Positions 57,348 through 64,000 of a stretch of 64,000 bases of DNA are shown piece after piece. The translations under genes and the position numbers were made by a program. Numbering within the stretch: the stretch's first letter is position 1; each line of letters begins with the position of its first letter. Source of the DNA: Gammaproteobacteria bacterium (lineage in GTDB: Bacteria > Pseudomonadota > Gammaproteobacteria > SpSt-1174); assembly GCA_037388465.1 (NCBI GenBank), contig JARRKE010000003.1:1-64000 (forward strand), read 5' to 3'. The notes beneath the pieces are model-generated. The model was not told where the DNA came from. It saw nothing but the letters and a program-made list of their open reading frames with translations, and searched no databases.

Positions 57348-58868
57348 GTGAGCCGGTCACACGTACAGACGACTACCGAAACCCCAAGCAGCAAGCACGG
57401 CATGCCGCAAACGGCGAAACCCACCGGTTGTGAGTTCCCTCTCGATCGCCGCCGTGCCGGCATCCTCCTGCATCCCACCTCTTTGCCAAGCGGCACGCTG
57501 GGCAAGGATGCCTACCGGTTTCTGGACTTTCTCGACCATGCGGGGCTCCGGGTCTGGCAGGTCCTGCCCATGGGGCCCACCCATGAGGATGGTTCCCCCT
57601 ATCTGGCCTTATCGGCGATGGCCGGCGATCCGGGCTTCATCGATCTGGATATCCTGCGTGAACAGGGATGGTTGAACGATGACGAATACCCGGATCACAT
57701 CCATGCGCTGCACGCCGCACGCGCCGGATTCATCGCCAACGCCGATGAGGCGCATCGGGCCGCCTATCGGGCGTTTCTCGACGCCAACGCCGAATGGCTG
57801 GACGACTACGTCCTGTTCATGGCCCTGCGCCAGGAGCAGGGCAATCGCCCCTGGTGGGAATGGCTGCCCGAATTGCGCGAACGTGAGCCGCGGGCGCTGA
57901 AGCAGGCGCGCAAGCGGCTGAGCGAGGTTATGGAGCAGCTTCGCTTCGAGCAGTTTTTGTTCTCTTCGCAATGGCATGCCCTGAAGGCGGAGGCCAATGC
58001 GCGGGGCATTCTGCTGTTCGGCGACATGCCCATTTTCGTGTCCCACGACAGCGCCGCCGTCTGGACGGTGCCCGAGGTCTTCGACCTGGATGAGCATGGC
58101 CATGCGCGACACGTGGCCGGCGTGCCGCCGGATTATTTTTCCGCCACCGGGCAGCGCTGGGGGAATCCGATCTTCGACTGGGAGGCGATGCGCAAGGACG
58201 ATTTCGCCTGGTGGAAGCGGCGCATGGGCAAGATGCTCGAGCTGTACGACTTCATCCGTGTCGACCATTTCCGCGGCTTCGAGGCCTTCTGGTCGATCCC
58301 GGCCGAGGAGGAGACCGCCATGGGCGGTCACTGGGTCAAGGCGCCCGGCAAGGAACTCTTCGAGGAATTCGAAAAGGTCTTCGGCCGCCTGCCGGTGGTC
58401 GCCGAGGATCTCGGCATCATCACGCCCGAGGTGGAGGCCCTGCGGGATGCGTTTCATCTGCCGGGCATGAAGATTCTGCAATTCGCCTTCGACGGCTCGC
58501 CCGACAATCCCTATCTGCCGGCGCATCACACGCCGAACAGCGTGGTGTATACCGGCACGCACGACAACGATACGACGCTCGGCTGGTTCCAGTCGCTGGG
58601 CGAGGGCACGCGTCAGAACGTCCTGCAAACCCTGCATTGCCGGGCAGAGGACATGCCCTGGGCGTTGATCGAGGTGAGCATGCAGTCGCCCGCCTGCCTG
58701 GCCGTCGTGCCGCTGCAGGACTTTCTGGCGCTGGATGGCACACACCGGCTCAATACGCCGGGCACCAATAACGGCAGCAACTGGCGTTGGAAGTTCGACT
58801 GGTCCCAGTTTCCCGCCGACCTGGCCGAACGGATCTGCAAACTGCTGGCGGCCACTCAGCGGGTCTGA
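57348..58868 (+). CDS. malQ: 4-alpha-glucanotransferase (amylomaltase)
   Basis: A 506-residue GH77 enzyme that transfers maltodextrin segments, releasing glucose. Key segments are GILLHPTSLPSG, QVLPMGPTHEDGSPY, IRVDHFRGFEAFW (nucleophile Asp), VAEDLGIITPEV (acid/base Glu) and YTGTHDNDTTLGWF. I chose the GTG at 57348 because GAGGAG lies nine bases upstream and just 13 bases after the GH57 stop; an ATG at 57402 (MPQTAKP) is the alternative. Its 3' end overlaps the convergent gluQRS gene by 13 bases. Confidence 0.94.
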   Translation: MSRSHVQTTTETPSSKHGMPQTAKPTGCEFPLDRRRAGILLHPTSLPSGTLGKDAYRFLDFLDHAGLRVWQVLPMGPTHEDGSPYLALSAMAGDPGFIDLDILREQGWLNDDEYPDHIHALHAARAGFIANADEAHRAAYRAFLDANAEWLDDYVLFMALRQEQGNRPWWEWLPELREREPRALKQARKRLSEVMEQLRFEQFLFSSQWHALKAEANARGILLFGDMPIFVSHDSAAVWTVPEVFDLDEHGHARHVAGVPPDYFSATGQRWGNPIFDWEAMRKDDFAWWKRRMGKMLELYDFIRVDHFRGFEAFWSIPAEEETAMGGHWVKAPGKELFEEFEKVFGRLPVVAEDLGIITPEVEALRDAFHLPGMKILQFAFDGSPDNPYLPAHHTPNSVVYTGTHDNDTTLGWFQSLGEGTRQNVLQTLHCRAEDMPWALIEVSMQSPACLAVVPLQDFLALDGTHRLNTPGTNNGSNWRWKFDWSQFPADLAERICKLLAATQRV

Positions 58869-59770
58869 GCCGTTTCCGAGCGGGGTATGGCCGCCACCTT
58901 CCAGTGGGCGATAGCCCATTCCCAGATCGTCTCCAGCGACTCCTCACCCAGTCCCGGGGGCGGGTGCTGCCCCAGAAAGGTCAACGCCGCCATCAGCGCC
59001 GGCCCGGGTCTGGAAGGGTCCAGCGCGGTGGCGCCCGTCTGCTTGCTGAGCTTCTCGCCGGCGGCGTTCCGCGCCAGCGGTACATGCAGGTAGTCCGGGG
59101 TGGGATAGTCCAGCAACTGCTGGAGCAGGATCTGGCGCGGGGTGGAGAACAGCAGGTCCGCGCCGCGTACGACCTCGGTTACGCCCTGCAGGGCGTCATC
59201 CACGACGACCGCAAGCTGATAGGCCGTCAGACCGTCCGCCCGCTGGACGACGAAGTCCCCGACCTCGGTTTCGACCCGCTGCGTGACCGCACCGTATACG
59301 GTGTCCGCGAAGGTGATCAGCCGGTCGTCGGTAAAAAGGCGCAGGGCGCGCGCCTTGCGTCCCGAGGGCGGTTTGCCGCGGCAGGTCCCCGGATAAACGG
59401 GGCCTTCCTCGCCCTGCCTTGCGATGGCGGCGATTTCCTTGCGGGTACAGCTGCAGGCGTAGAGCCGCTCGTCGCGAAGCAGCGTCTGCAGGGCCTCGTC
59501 GTAACAGGATTGACGCCGGCTTTGGTACAGGACTTCACCGTCCCATTCGAAGCCGTAGCGTTCCAGGGTCTTCAGGATCTGGACATCCGCCCCGGGGATT
59601 TCCCGGGGCGGATCCAGGTCTTCGATACGGACCAGCCACTGGCCGTCCCGGCTGCGGGCCTGCAGGTAGCTGGCCAGGGCCGCGATCAGGGAGCCGAGAT
59701 GCAGCGGGCCGGTGGGGGAGGGCGCGAAGCGGCCGACGTAGTCCTGGGTGGCGATGGATTGGCCGGCCAT
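58856..59770 (-). CDS. gluQ: Glutamyl-Q tRNA(Asp) synthetase
   Basis: A 304-residue truncated class-I glutamyl-tRNA synthetase without an anticodon-binding domain. It attaches glutamate to queuosine in the anticodon of tRNA(Asp). FAPSPTGPLHLGSLIAALAS is the HIGH region, EKLSKQTGA the KMSKS equivalent, and YACSCTRKEI with YPGTCRG the zinc-binding Cys. It follows dksA by 26 bases on the same strand, the same pair as in E. coli. Confidence 0.96.
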   Translation of the reverse strand: MAGQSIATQDYVGRFAPSPTGPLHLGSLIAALASYLQARSRDGQWLVRIEDLDPPREIPGADVQILKTLERYGFEWDGEVLYQSRRQSCYDEALQTLLRDERLYACSCTRKEIAAIARQGEEGPVYPGTCRGKPPSGRKARALRLFTDDRLITFADTVYGAVTQRVETEVGDFVVQRADGLTAYQLAVVVDDALQGVTEVVRGADLLFSTPRQILLQQLLDYPTPDYLHVPLARNAAGEKLSKQTGATALDPSRPGPALMAALTFLGQHPPPGLGEESLETIWEWAIAHWKVAAIPRSETAQTR

Positions 59771-59796
59771 GCGGAGCGCGGCCCGAGGGGGATCCC

Positions 59797-60246
59797 TCAG
59801 GCCATCTGCTTTTCCTTGATCTCCTGCAGGGTCTTGCAGTCGATGCAGAGGGTGGCGGTGGGACGGGCCTCGAGGCGGCGAACGCCGATCTCGACGCCGC
59901 AGGCCTCGCAGTAGCCGTAATCGCCCGCATCCAGGTCGTCCAGCGACTGGCTGATCTTCTTGATCAGCTTGCGTTCACGGTCGCGCGCCCGCAGTTCCAG
60001 GGAGAATTCTTCTTCCTGCGTGGCCCGGTCGGCCGGGTCCGCGAAGTTGGCGGCCTCTTCCTTCATGTGGTCGACCGTTTTGTCCACCTCTTCCATGAGC
60101 TCCTTTTTCCACGATTCCAAAATGTGGCGGAAATGCGCCTTCATCCCGTCGCTCATGTAGGGTTCTCCCTTCTTGAGCTTGTACGGCTTGAAGTCGGTGA
60201 AGGACATGGCCTCCGGCTTCTTGGCAGGAGTCTTGGGGGTGGCCAT
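59797..60246 (-). CDS. dksA: RNA polymerase-binding transcription factor DksA
   Basis: A 149-residue protein that enters the RNA polymerase secondary channel and works with ppGpp. A long coiled coil (residues 30-105) with the tip region FADPADRATQEEEF carries the acidic Asp pair, and a C-terminal zinc finger reads CEACGVEIGVRR and LCIDCKTLQEI. Start after AAGGAGACG. Together with relA in this window it supports a full stringent response. Confidence 0.97.
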   Translation of the reverse strand: MATPKTPAKKPEAMSFTDFKPYKLKKGEPYMSDGMKAHFRHILESWKKELMEEVDKTVDHMKEEAANFADPADRATQEEEFSLELRARDRERKLIKKISQSLDDLDAGDYGYCEACGVEIGVRRLEARPTATLCIDCKTLQEIKEKQMA

Positions 60247-60379
60247 TGAGACGTCTCCTTACGGTAAAAGGCGGCTTTAGTAGCAAATCTCGGGGGGTAC
60301 TGCAAGCAGAATCGTCAACTGGCCCGGCAGAAGGCGGCATGCTAGCCTGCCCGGCTCGATTTTGCCTGCTGAATGAGAC

Positions 60380-61144
60380 ATGACGAAACTCAAAGCCCTG
60401 TTGTTCGATGTTGACGGAACCCTGGCCGATACCGAGCGTGACGGCCACCGGGTTGCTTTCAACCAGGCCTTCGCCGATGCCGGCCTGGCCTGGGACTGGA
60501 CGCCGGAATTGTACGGCAAATTGCTCAAGGTCACCGGCGGTAAGGAGCGTATTCGCTATTACCTTACTGATTTTATTGATCATTTTGATTATTCGGGTGA
60601 TCTCGACGAGCTGATCGTCAACCTGCACCGCAGCAAGACGGCCCATTACCTGGAAATGCTCAAGGCAGGTGCCATTCCGCTGCGCCCCGGCGTGGCGCGT
60701 CTGCTCGACGAGGCGCGCGGTGCGGGGCTGCAGCTGGGTATCGCCACCACCACCACGCCCGAGAACGTTACCTATCTGCTCGAGGCGACCCTGGGGGCCG
60801 AGTCCATCGGCTGGTTCGACGTGATCGCCGCCGGGGACATCGTGCCGGCGAAAAAACCCGCGGCCGATATTTTTCATCACGCGCTGGAAGAACTGGGCCT
60901 GGAGCCGGACGACTGCGTGGCCTTCGAGGATTCGGAAAACGGGCTCAGGGCATCCCTGGGAGCCGGCGTGCCGACCATCGTGACCATTAACGACTATACG
61001 AGGGCGCAGGACTTCGACGGTGCAATGCTGGTGGTCAGCGACATGGGGGAACCGGAACAGCCCTTCGAGGTGCTGGCCGGCAATGCCGGTGATTCCGGCT
61101 GGGTCGACGTGGCGCTGGTCCGCCGTCTGGCGGGGGACTGCTGA
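60380..61144 (+). CDS. HAD-family phosphatase, CbbY-like
   Basis: A 254-residue HAD hydrolase. Motif 1 is LFDVDGTLADTERDGHRVAF, motif 2 lies in GIATTTTPENV, the Lys in PAKKPAADIF and motif 4 in AFEDSENGLRA. The ERDGHRVAFNQAF cap segment and VTGGKERI match CbbY proteins, which in Calvin-cycle bacteria and plastids hydrolyse xylulose-1,5-bisphosphate, a RuBisCO inhibitor. No cbb gene is nearby, so the Calvin-cycle link is inferred. Start follows a weak ribosome site 133 bases from divergent dksA. Confidence 0.85.
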   Translation: MTKLKALLFDVDGTLADTERDGHRVAFNQAFADAGLAWDWTPELYGKLLKVTGGKERIRYYLTDFIDHFDYSGDLDELIVNLHRSKTAHYLEMLKAGAIPLRPGVARLLDEARGAGLQLGIATTTTPENVTYLLEATLGAESIGWFDVIAAGDIVPAKKPAADIFHHALEELGLEPDDCVAFEDSENGLRASLGAGVPTIVTINDYTRAQDFDGAMLVVSDMGEPEQPFEVLAGNAGDSGWVDVALVRRLAGDC

Positions 61145-61151
61145 GGACGGC

Positions 61152-61520
61152 CTACATTTCGCGTACGGCCGCCTCCAGGATATCGAGGCGTTCGAGCAGG
61201 ATCCTGCAGTGATCGTTGATCTCGCCCATGACCTGCTCGGCCTGGTCGAGCCGGCCTTCGGATGCGAAGCCGTGTAAGCGGCGATAGGCTGCGTGCAGTT
61301 GGGCGTGGGGATCGTCGATTGCCTGGTAGGCCTCGAGTTCACCCATCTCCGTCTTTGCCGGCCCGTAATACCATTGGCCGAATTTGCAGTCCGTGTGGTT
61401 GATGGGGGCCTGTTCCTCGCTGACCTCGAGCCCCGAGGCCAGGGCCTGGGCGTAGCTGCGCCAGCGGAGATGCGAGGTACGGGCCTTGCGGATCGAATCG
61501 AGCAGGGTTTCTTTATCCAT
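61152..61520 (-). CDS. CZB-domain (zinc-binding) protein
   Basis: A 122-residue stand-alone CZB domain. Zinc-ligand candidates are His17 (TSHLRW), the His-Cys pair in NHTDCKFGQWYYG, and His in HAQLHAAYRRLH. CZB domains are usually attached to chemoreceptors or diguanylate cyclases and sense zinc or hypochlorite; here no output domain is fused, so it may act in trans. It is convergent with the cbbY-like gene. Confidence 0.82.
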   Translation of the reverse strand: MDKETLLDSIRKARTSHLRWRSYAQALASGLEVSEEQAPINHTDCKFGQWYYGPAKTEMGELEAYQAIDDPHAQLHAAYRRLHGFASEGRLDQAEQVMGEINDHCRILLERLDILEAAVREM

Positions 61521-61601
61521 CCAGCCTCCCCGTGATTTATCAAGGGCTTGCAGTGAGCATACCCGCCGGGAAGGATTTTACAAGCAGGTTACAGCGACGG
61601 T

Positions 61602-62960
61602 TCAGTCGGTGTCGTCTGTGGAGATGACGCGGGCGGGGATGATGCCCGCCTCAACCCGGACGCGGATCTCGTCCCCCGGTGCGACCTGGTCGGGGGAGCG
61701 GATCACGCTGCCGTCGCTCGCCACGGTGGCGATGGCATAGCCGCGTTCCAGCGTCTGCAGCGGGCTGATGGCGTTCAATGCGCGTGCCAGGGCGGTCATG
61801 CGTTCGCGCCGCCGTTCGATCAGCCGCAGTTCGGCACGCCGCAGCCGCCCCTCCAGTTCATCCAGCCGCTGCGTGACCTGCTGCATGCGCCGTCGGGGGT
61901 GCAGTCCCTGCAGGCGTTGGGACAGCCATTGCAGCCGTTGCCGGCGCTCCCGGCTGCGTTGCATCAGATTGCCTGCCAGGCGTGTCTGCAGCCATCCCAG
62001 GCGTTCGCGTTCACGGGTCAGGATATGGCCGACCTGACGTGCCAGACGCCGCCGCAGCTCCGCCAGCATCTGGCGATGATCCCCGATCAGCGTCGCGATG
62101 CCCGTCTGCAGGTCTCTGGTCTGGCCGCGCAGCACGGCGGCCAGCTCCTCGGCGCTGGGACTGATCAGCTCGGCGGCGGCCGAAGGGGTGGGGGCGCGCA
62201 CGTCGGCCGCGAAGTCGGCAATGGTGAAATCGGTTTCGTGTCCCACGCCGCAGACCACGGGAATGGCGCTGTCCCGCAGGGCGCGGGCCACCCGCTCGTC
62301 GTTGAAGCTCCACAGGTCCTCCAGCGACCCTCCGCCGCGCGCCAGGATCAGCACGTCGCAGCGTGGGTCGCGGGAGGCGCTGTGCAGGGCCTCGACGATC
62401 TGCGGCGCGGACTGCTCCCCTTGCACCTGTACCGGGTATACCAGGACCTCGATCAGCGGAAAGCGGCGCTTGAGCACGCTCAGAATGTCACGCAGCGCGG
62501 CGCCGCGGGGCGAGGTGATGACGCCGACCCGCCGGGGGAAGGCGGGCAGGGGGCGTTTCAGGGCCGCATCGAACAGGCCCTCGGCCTGCAACTTGGTCCT
62601 GAGTGCCTCGAAGGCGCGCTGCAGGGCGCCGTGGCCGGCCTCTTCGAGGTATTCGACGATGAGCTGGTAGTCGCCGCGCGCCTCGTACAGGCTGATGCCG
62701 CCGCGTACCAGGATCTGGCGCCCGTTCTGGGGTTCACACTGGATGCCGCTGCGCCGGTTGCGGAACAGGGCGCAGCGGATCTGGGCGCGTTCGTCCTTGA
62801 GGGTGAAGTAGAGATGGCCGGAGGCGGGGCGGCTGAGATTGGATATCTCACCCTCGACCCAGATCAGCGGAAAGCCGTCCTCCAGCAGCTGTCGAGCCGC
62901 GGCGTTGAGTTGGGAGACGCTGAATACCGGGCGTGAGGCGGCCTGGGTGTCGTCGGACAT
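61602..62960 (-). CDS. xseA: Exodeoxyribonuclease VII large subunit
   Basis: A 452-residue nuclease subunit that with XseB digests single-stranded DNA. The N-terminal OB fold reads FSVSQLNAAARQLLED and WVEGEISNLSRPASGHLYFT. The catalytic core has GVITSPRGAALRDI, LARGGGSLEDLWSFNDE, and VCGVGHETDFTIADFAADVR, followed by coiled coil (residues 265-390) and a C-terminal ERGYAIAT segment. The ATG at 62960 gives the family N-terminus; the upstream frame is antisense to the LysM gene. xseB is not in the window. Confidence 0.95.
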   Translation of the reverse strand: MSDDTQAASRPVFSVSQLNAAARQLLEDGFPLIWVEGEISNLSRPASGHLYFTLKDERAQIRCALFRNRRSGIQCEPQNGRQILVRGGISLYEARGDYQLIVEYLEEAGHGALQRAFEALRTKLQAEGLFDAALKRPLPAFPRRVGVITSPRGAALRDILSVLKRRFPLIEVLVYPVQVQGEQSAPQIVEALHSASRDPRCDVLILARGGGSLEDLWSFNDERVARALRDSAIPVVCGVGHETDFTIADFAADVRAPTPSAAAELISPSAEELAAVLRGQTRDLQTGIATLIGDHRQMLAELRRRLARQVGHILTRERERLGWLQTRLAGNLMQRSRERRQRLQWLSQRLQGLHPRRRMQQVTQRLDELEGRLRRAELRLIERRRERMTALARALNAISPLQTLERGYAIATVASDGSVIRSPDQVAPGDEIRVRVEAGIIPARVISTDDTD

Positions 62961-62982
62961 GAACCGGAAGCTGCGGTCCCGC

Positions 62983-64000
62983 TCAGCGCGAGGCCACGTC
63001 TTCTCCCAGCGTCCCCTGGGCGGTGTAGACGCGCTTCCAGACGACCAGGCGCATGCCGGGGTGCAGCGTGTCGTGCGGGGCCATGCCGTTCCAGCGCAAC
63101 AGGTTGTGCACGGAGACCTTGTAGTAACGCGCGATCTCCCAGAAGCTGTCGCCGGTCTTGACGGTATACACCAGGCGCTGACCCCGGCCGCGCACGCTGC
63201 GGTGCAGGCGGGGCGAGGCGATGGCATAGCGCGTCATTTCGGCCGTGGGCTTGGGCACGATGAGGTAATGCCCGGCGCGTATGGAATTCGAATGCAGGTG
63301 GTTGACGCGCTTGATCTGGTGCACCGTGGTCCGGTAACGGCGTGCGATGGCGATCAGCGATTCCCCGCTGCGGATCCGGTGGCGTTCCCAGAGCACGAGC
63401 TTGCGCTGCGGCTGATCCTGCAGGTTCGTCTCGAAGGTCTGGGCGTTCTGCTTGGGCATCAGCAGGTAATAGGGGCCGTTGGGTGCCGTCGCCCAGCGGT
63501 TGTAACCGGGGTTCAGGCGGTAGAGCTTGTCCAGGTCCATGTCCGCCAGGCGGGCGGCGATGGCCATGTCGATTTGGGAGTCCAGCTTGACGGTCTTCAG
63601 CACCGGCTCGTCGGGAATGTCGGTGAGGGCGATCTTGTAGGGCGTCGGATCGGAAATGATGTGCTTGACCGCCAGCAGCTTGGGCACGTAGTGGCGGGTT
63701 TCCTGGGGCAGCCGCAGGTGCCAGAAATCGGTGGGCCGGCCGTGGCGCTTGTTGTAGCGGATCGCCCGTTGCACGGTGCCTTCCCCGCAGTTGTACGCGG
63801 CGATGGCCAGCAGCCAGTCGTGTCCGAGATCGTTGTAGAGCTTGCTCAGGTAGTCCAGGGCGGCATTGGTGGAGGCGTGGATGTCGCGCCGGCCGTCGTA
63901 CCACCAGTTGATCTCCAGCCCGAAGCGGCGCCCGGTGGCGGGAATGAACTGCCAGAGGCCGGCGGCACGCGAGTGGGAGTAGGCATAGGGGCGGTAGGCG
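62983..64000 (-). CDS. mltD: MltD-type lytic transglycosylase with LysM repeats (5' end outside window)
   Basis: Partial, running off the right edge; about 338 C-terminal residues are visible. The first part is the lysozyme-like transglycosylase core: SRAAGLWQFIPATGRRFGL, then INWWYDGRRDIHASTNAAL, then DWLLAIAAYNCGEGTV. The catalytic Glu lies further upstream, beyond the edge. Two LysM repeats follow: one at about 153-112 codons from the end (HRIRSGESLIAIARRYRTTV) and one near the end (YTVKTGDSFWEIARYYKVSV). It cleaves peptidoglycan in the periplasm. A GTG within the frame at 63774 is internal, not the start. Confidence 0.93.
   Translation of the reverse strand, partial: AYRPYAYSHSRAAGLWQFIPATGRRFGLEINWWYDGRRDIHASTNAALDYLSKLYNDLGHDWLLAIAAYNCGEGTVQRAIRYNKRHGRPTDFWHLRLPQETRHYVPKLLAVKHIISDPTPYKIALTDIPDEPVLKTVKLDSQIDMAIAARLADMDLDKLYRLNPGYNRWATAPNGPYYLLMPKQNAQTFETNLQDQPQRKLVLWERHRIRSGESLIAIARRYRTTVHQIKRVNHLHSNSIRAGHYLIVPKPTAEMTRYAIASPRLHRSVRGRGQRLVYTVKTGDSFWEIARYYKVSVHNLLRWNGMAPHDTLHPGMRLVVWKRVYTAQGTLGEDVASR

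Noticed and set aside
63774-63776. GTG at 63774 as the start of a short LysM protein
   Set aside because: The same frame continues upstream to the window edge with a clear lytic transglycosylase domain, so the GTG is internal.

Overview
The window is a 64 kb chromosomal segment of a GC-rich gammaproteobacterium. The strongest evidence is gene order: miaA-hfq-hflX-hflK-hflC-DUF2065-hisZ-purA followed by rnr, the divergent tesA / ybbA-ybbP pair, dksA-gluQRS, and folK-(deoxynucleoside kinase)-panB-panC are all gammaproteobacterial arrangements. A CbbY-like HAD phosphatase, a lipoate ligase and a monohaem cytochrome are compatible with a chemolithotrophic or sulfur-oxidising relative (Chromatiales-like), but the lineage is inferred, not proven. 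Coding density is very high, genes often overlap by 1-11 bases, no intergenic gap reaches 300 bases, and no insertion sequence, prophage or CRISPR array was seen.

Layout. 1-7.4 kb: AraC/alkyltransferase repair protein, flavin-reductase-like protein, secreted PhoX-like phosphatase, a KDO-transferase-like protein, an unknown anchored protein with a YcgN protein and a renalase-like oxidoreductase, and a GST. 7.6-11.7 kb: pcnB-folK-dNK-panB-panC operon (RNA polyadenylation, folate, nucleotide salvage, pantothenate). 11.8-21 kb: SAP-domain protein, an orphan forward terminator (possible small RNA), ppc, glgA, then gnd-zwf-pgi (oxidative pentose phosphate entry). 21-28 kb: lipoate ligase, nnr-tsaE-amiC-mutL-miaA. 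28-35 kb: hfq-hflX-hflKC-DUF2065-hisZ-purA and tRNA-Leu(CAG). 35-43.9 kb: rnr, tesA, ybbAP exporter, relA, sixA. 44-47.5 kb: cytochrome c, small membrane protein, an arsR-arsI-permease-CxxC cassette with a conspicuous operator, tRNA-Arg(CCT). 47.5-52 kb: hisI, a secreted phospholipase C/acid-phosphatase-type enzyme, tRNA-Ala(CGC), a GGDEF/EAL protein. 52-59 kb: glycogen/maltodextrin cluster glgB, glgC-GH57-malQ. 59-64 kb: gluQRS, dksA, cbbY-like, CZB protein, xseA and the 3' part of an MltD-type transglycosylase that runs off the window.

How the genes fit together. Two blocks (glgA near gnd-zwf-pgi; glgB/glgC/GH57/malQ) together give glycogen synthesis, remodelling and feeding of glucose 6-phosphate into the oxidative pentose phosphate route, with PEP carboxylase beside them. 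Global regulators are unusually well represented (hfq, relA, dksA, sixA, a c-di-GMP enzyme). The only part that looks like an accessory module is the arsenic-type cassette at 45.2-47.3 kb. Its repressor gene sits directly behind a 38-base nested dyad with a -10 placed so that the transcript would start at the ATG. Other points worth checking are a probable small RNA at 12.06-12.22 kb, a dyad between divergent glgA and gnd, a terminator embedded in the 3' coding end of the cytochrome gene, and overlapping divergent start codons of tesA and ybbA.
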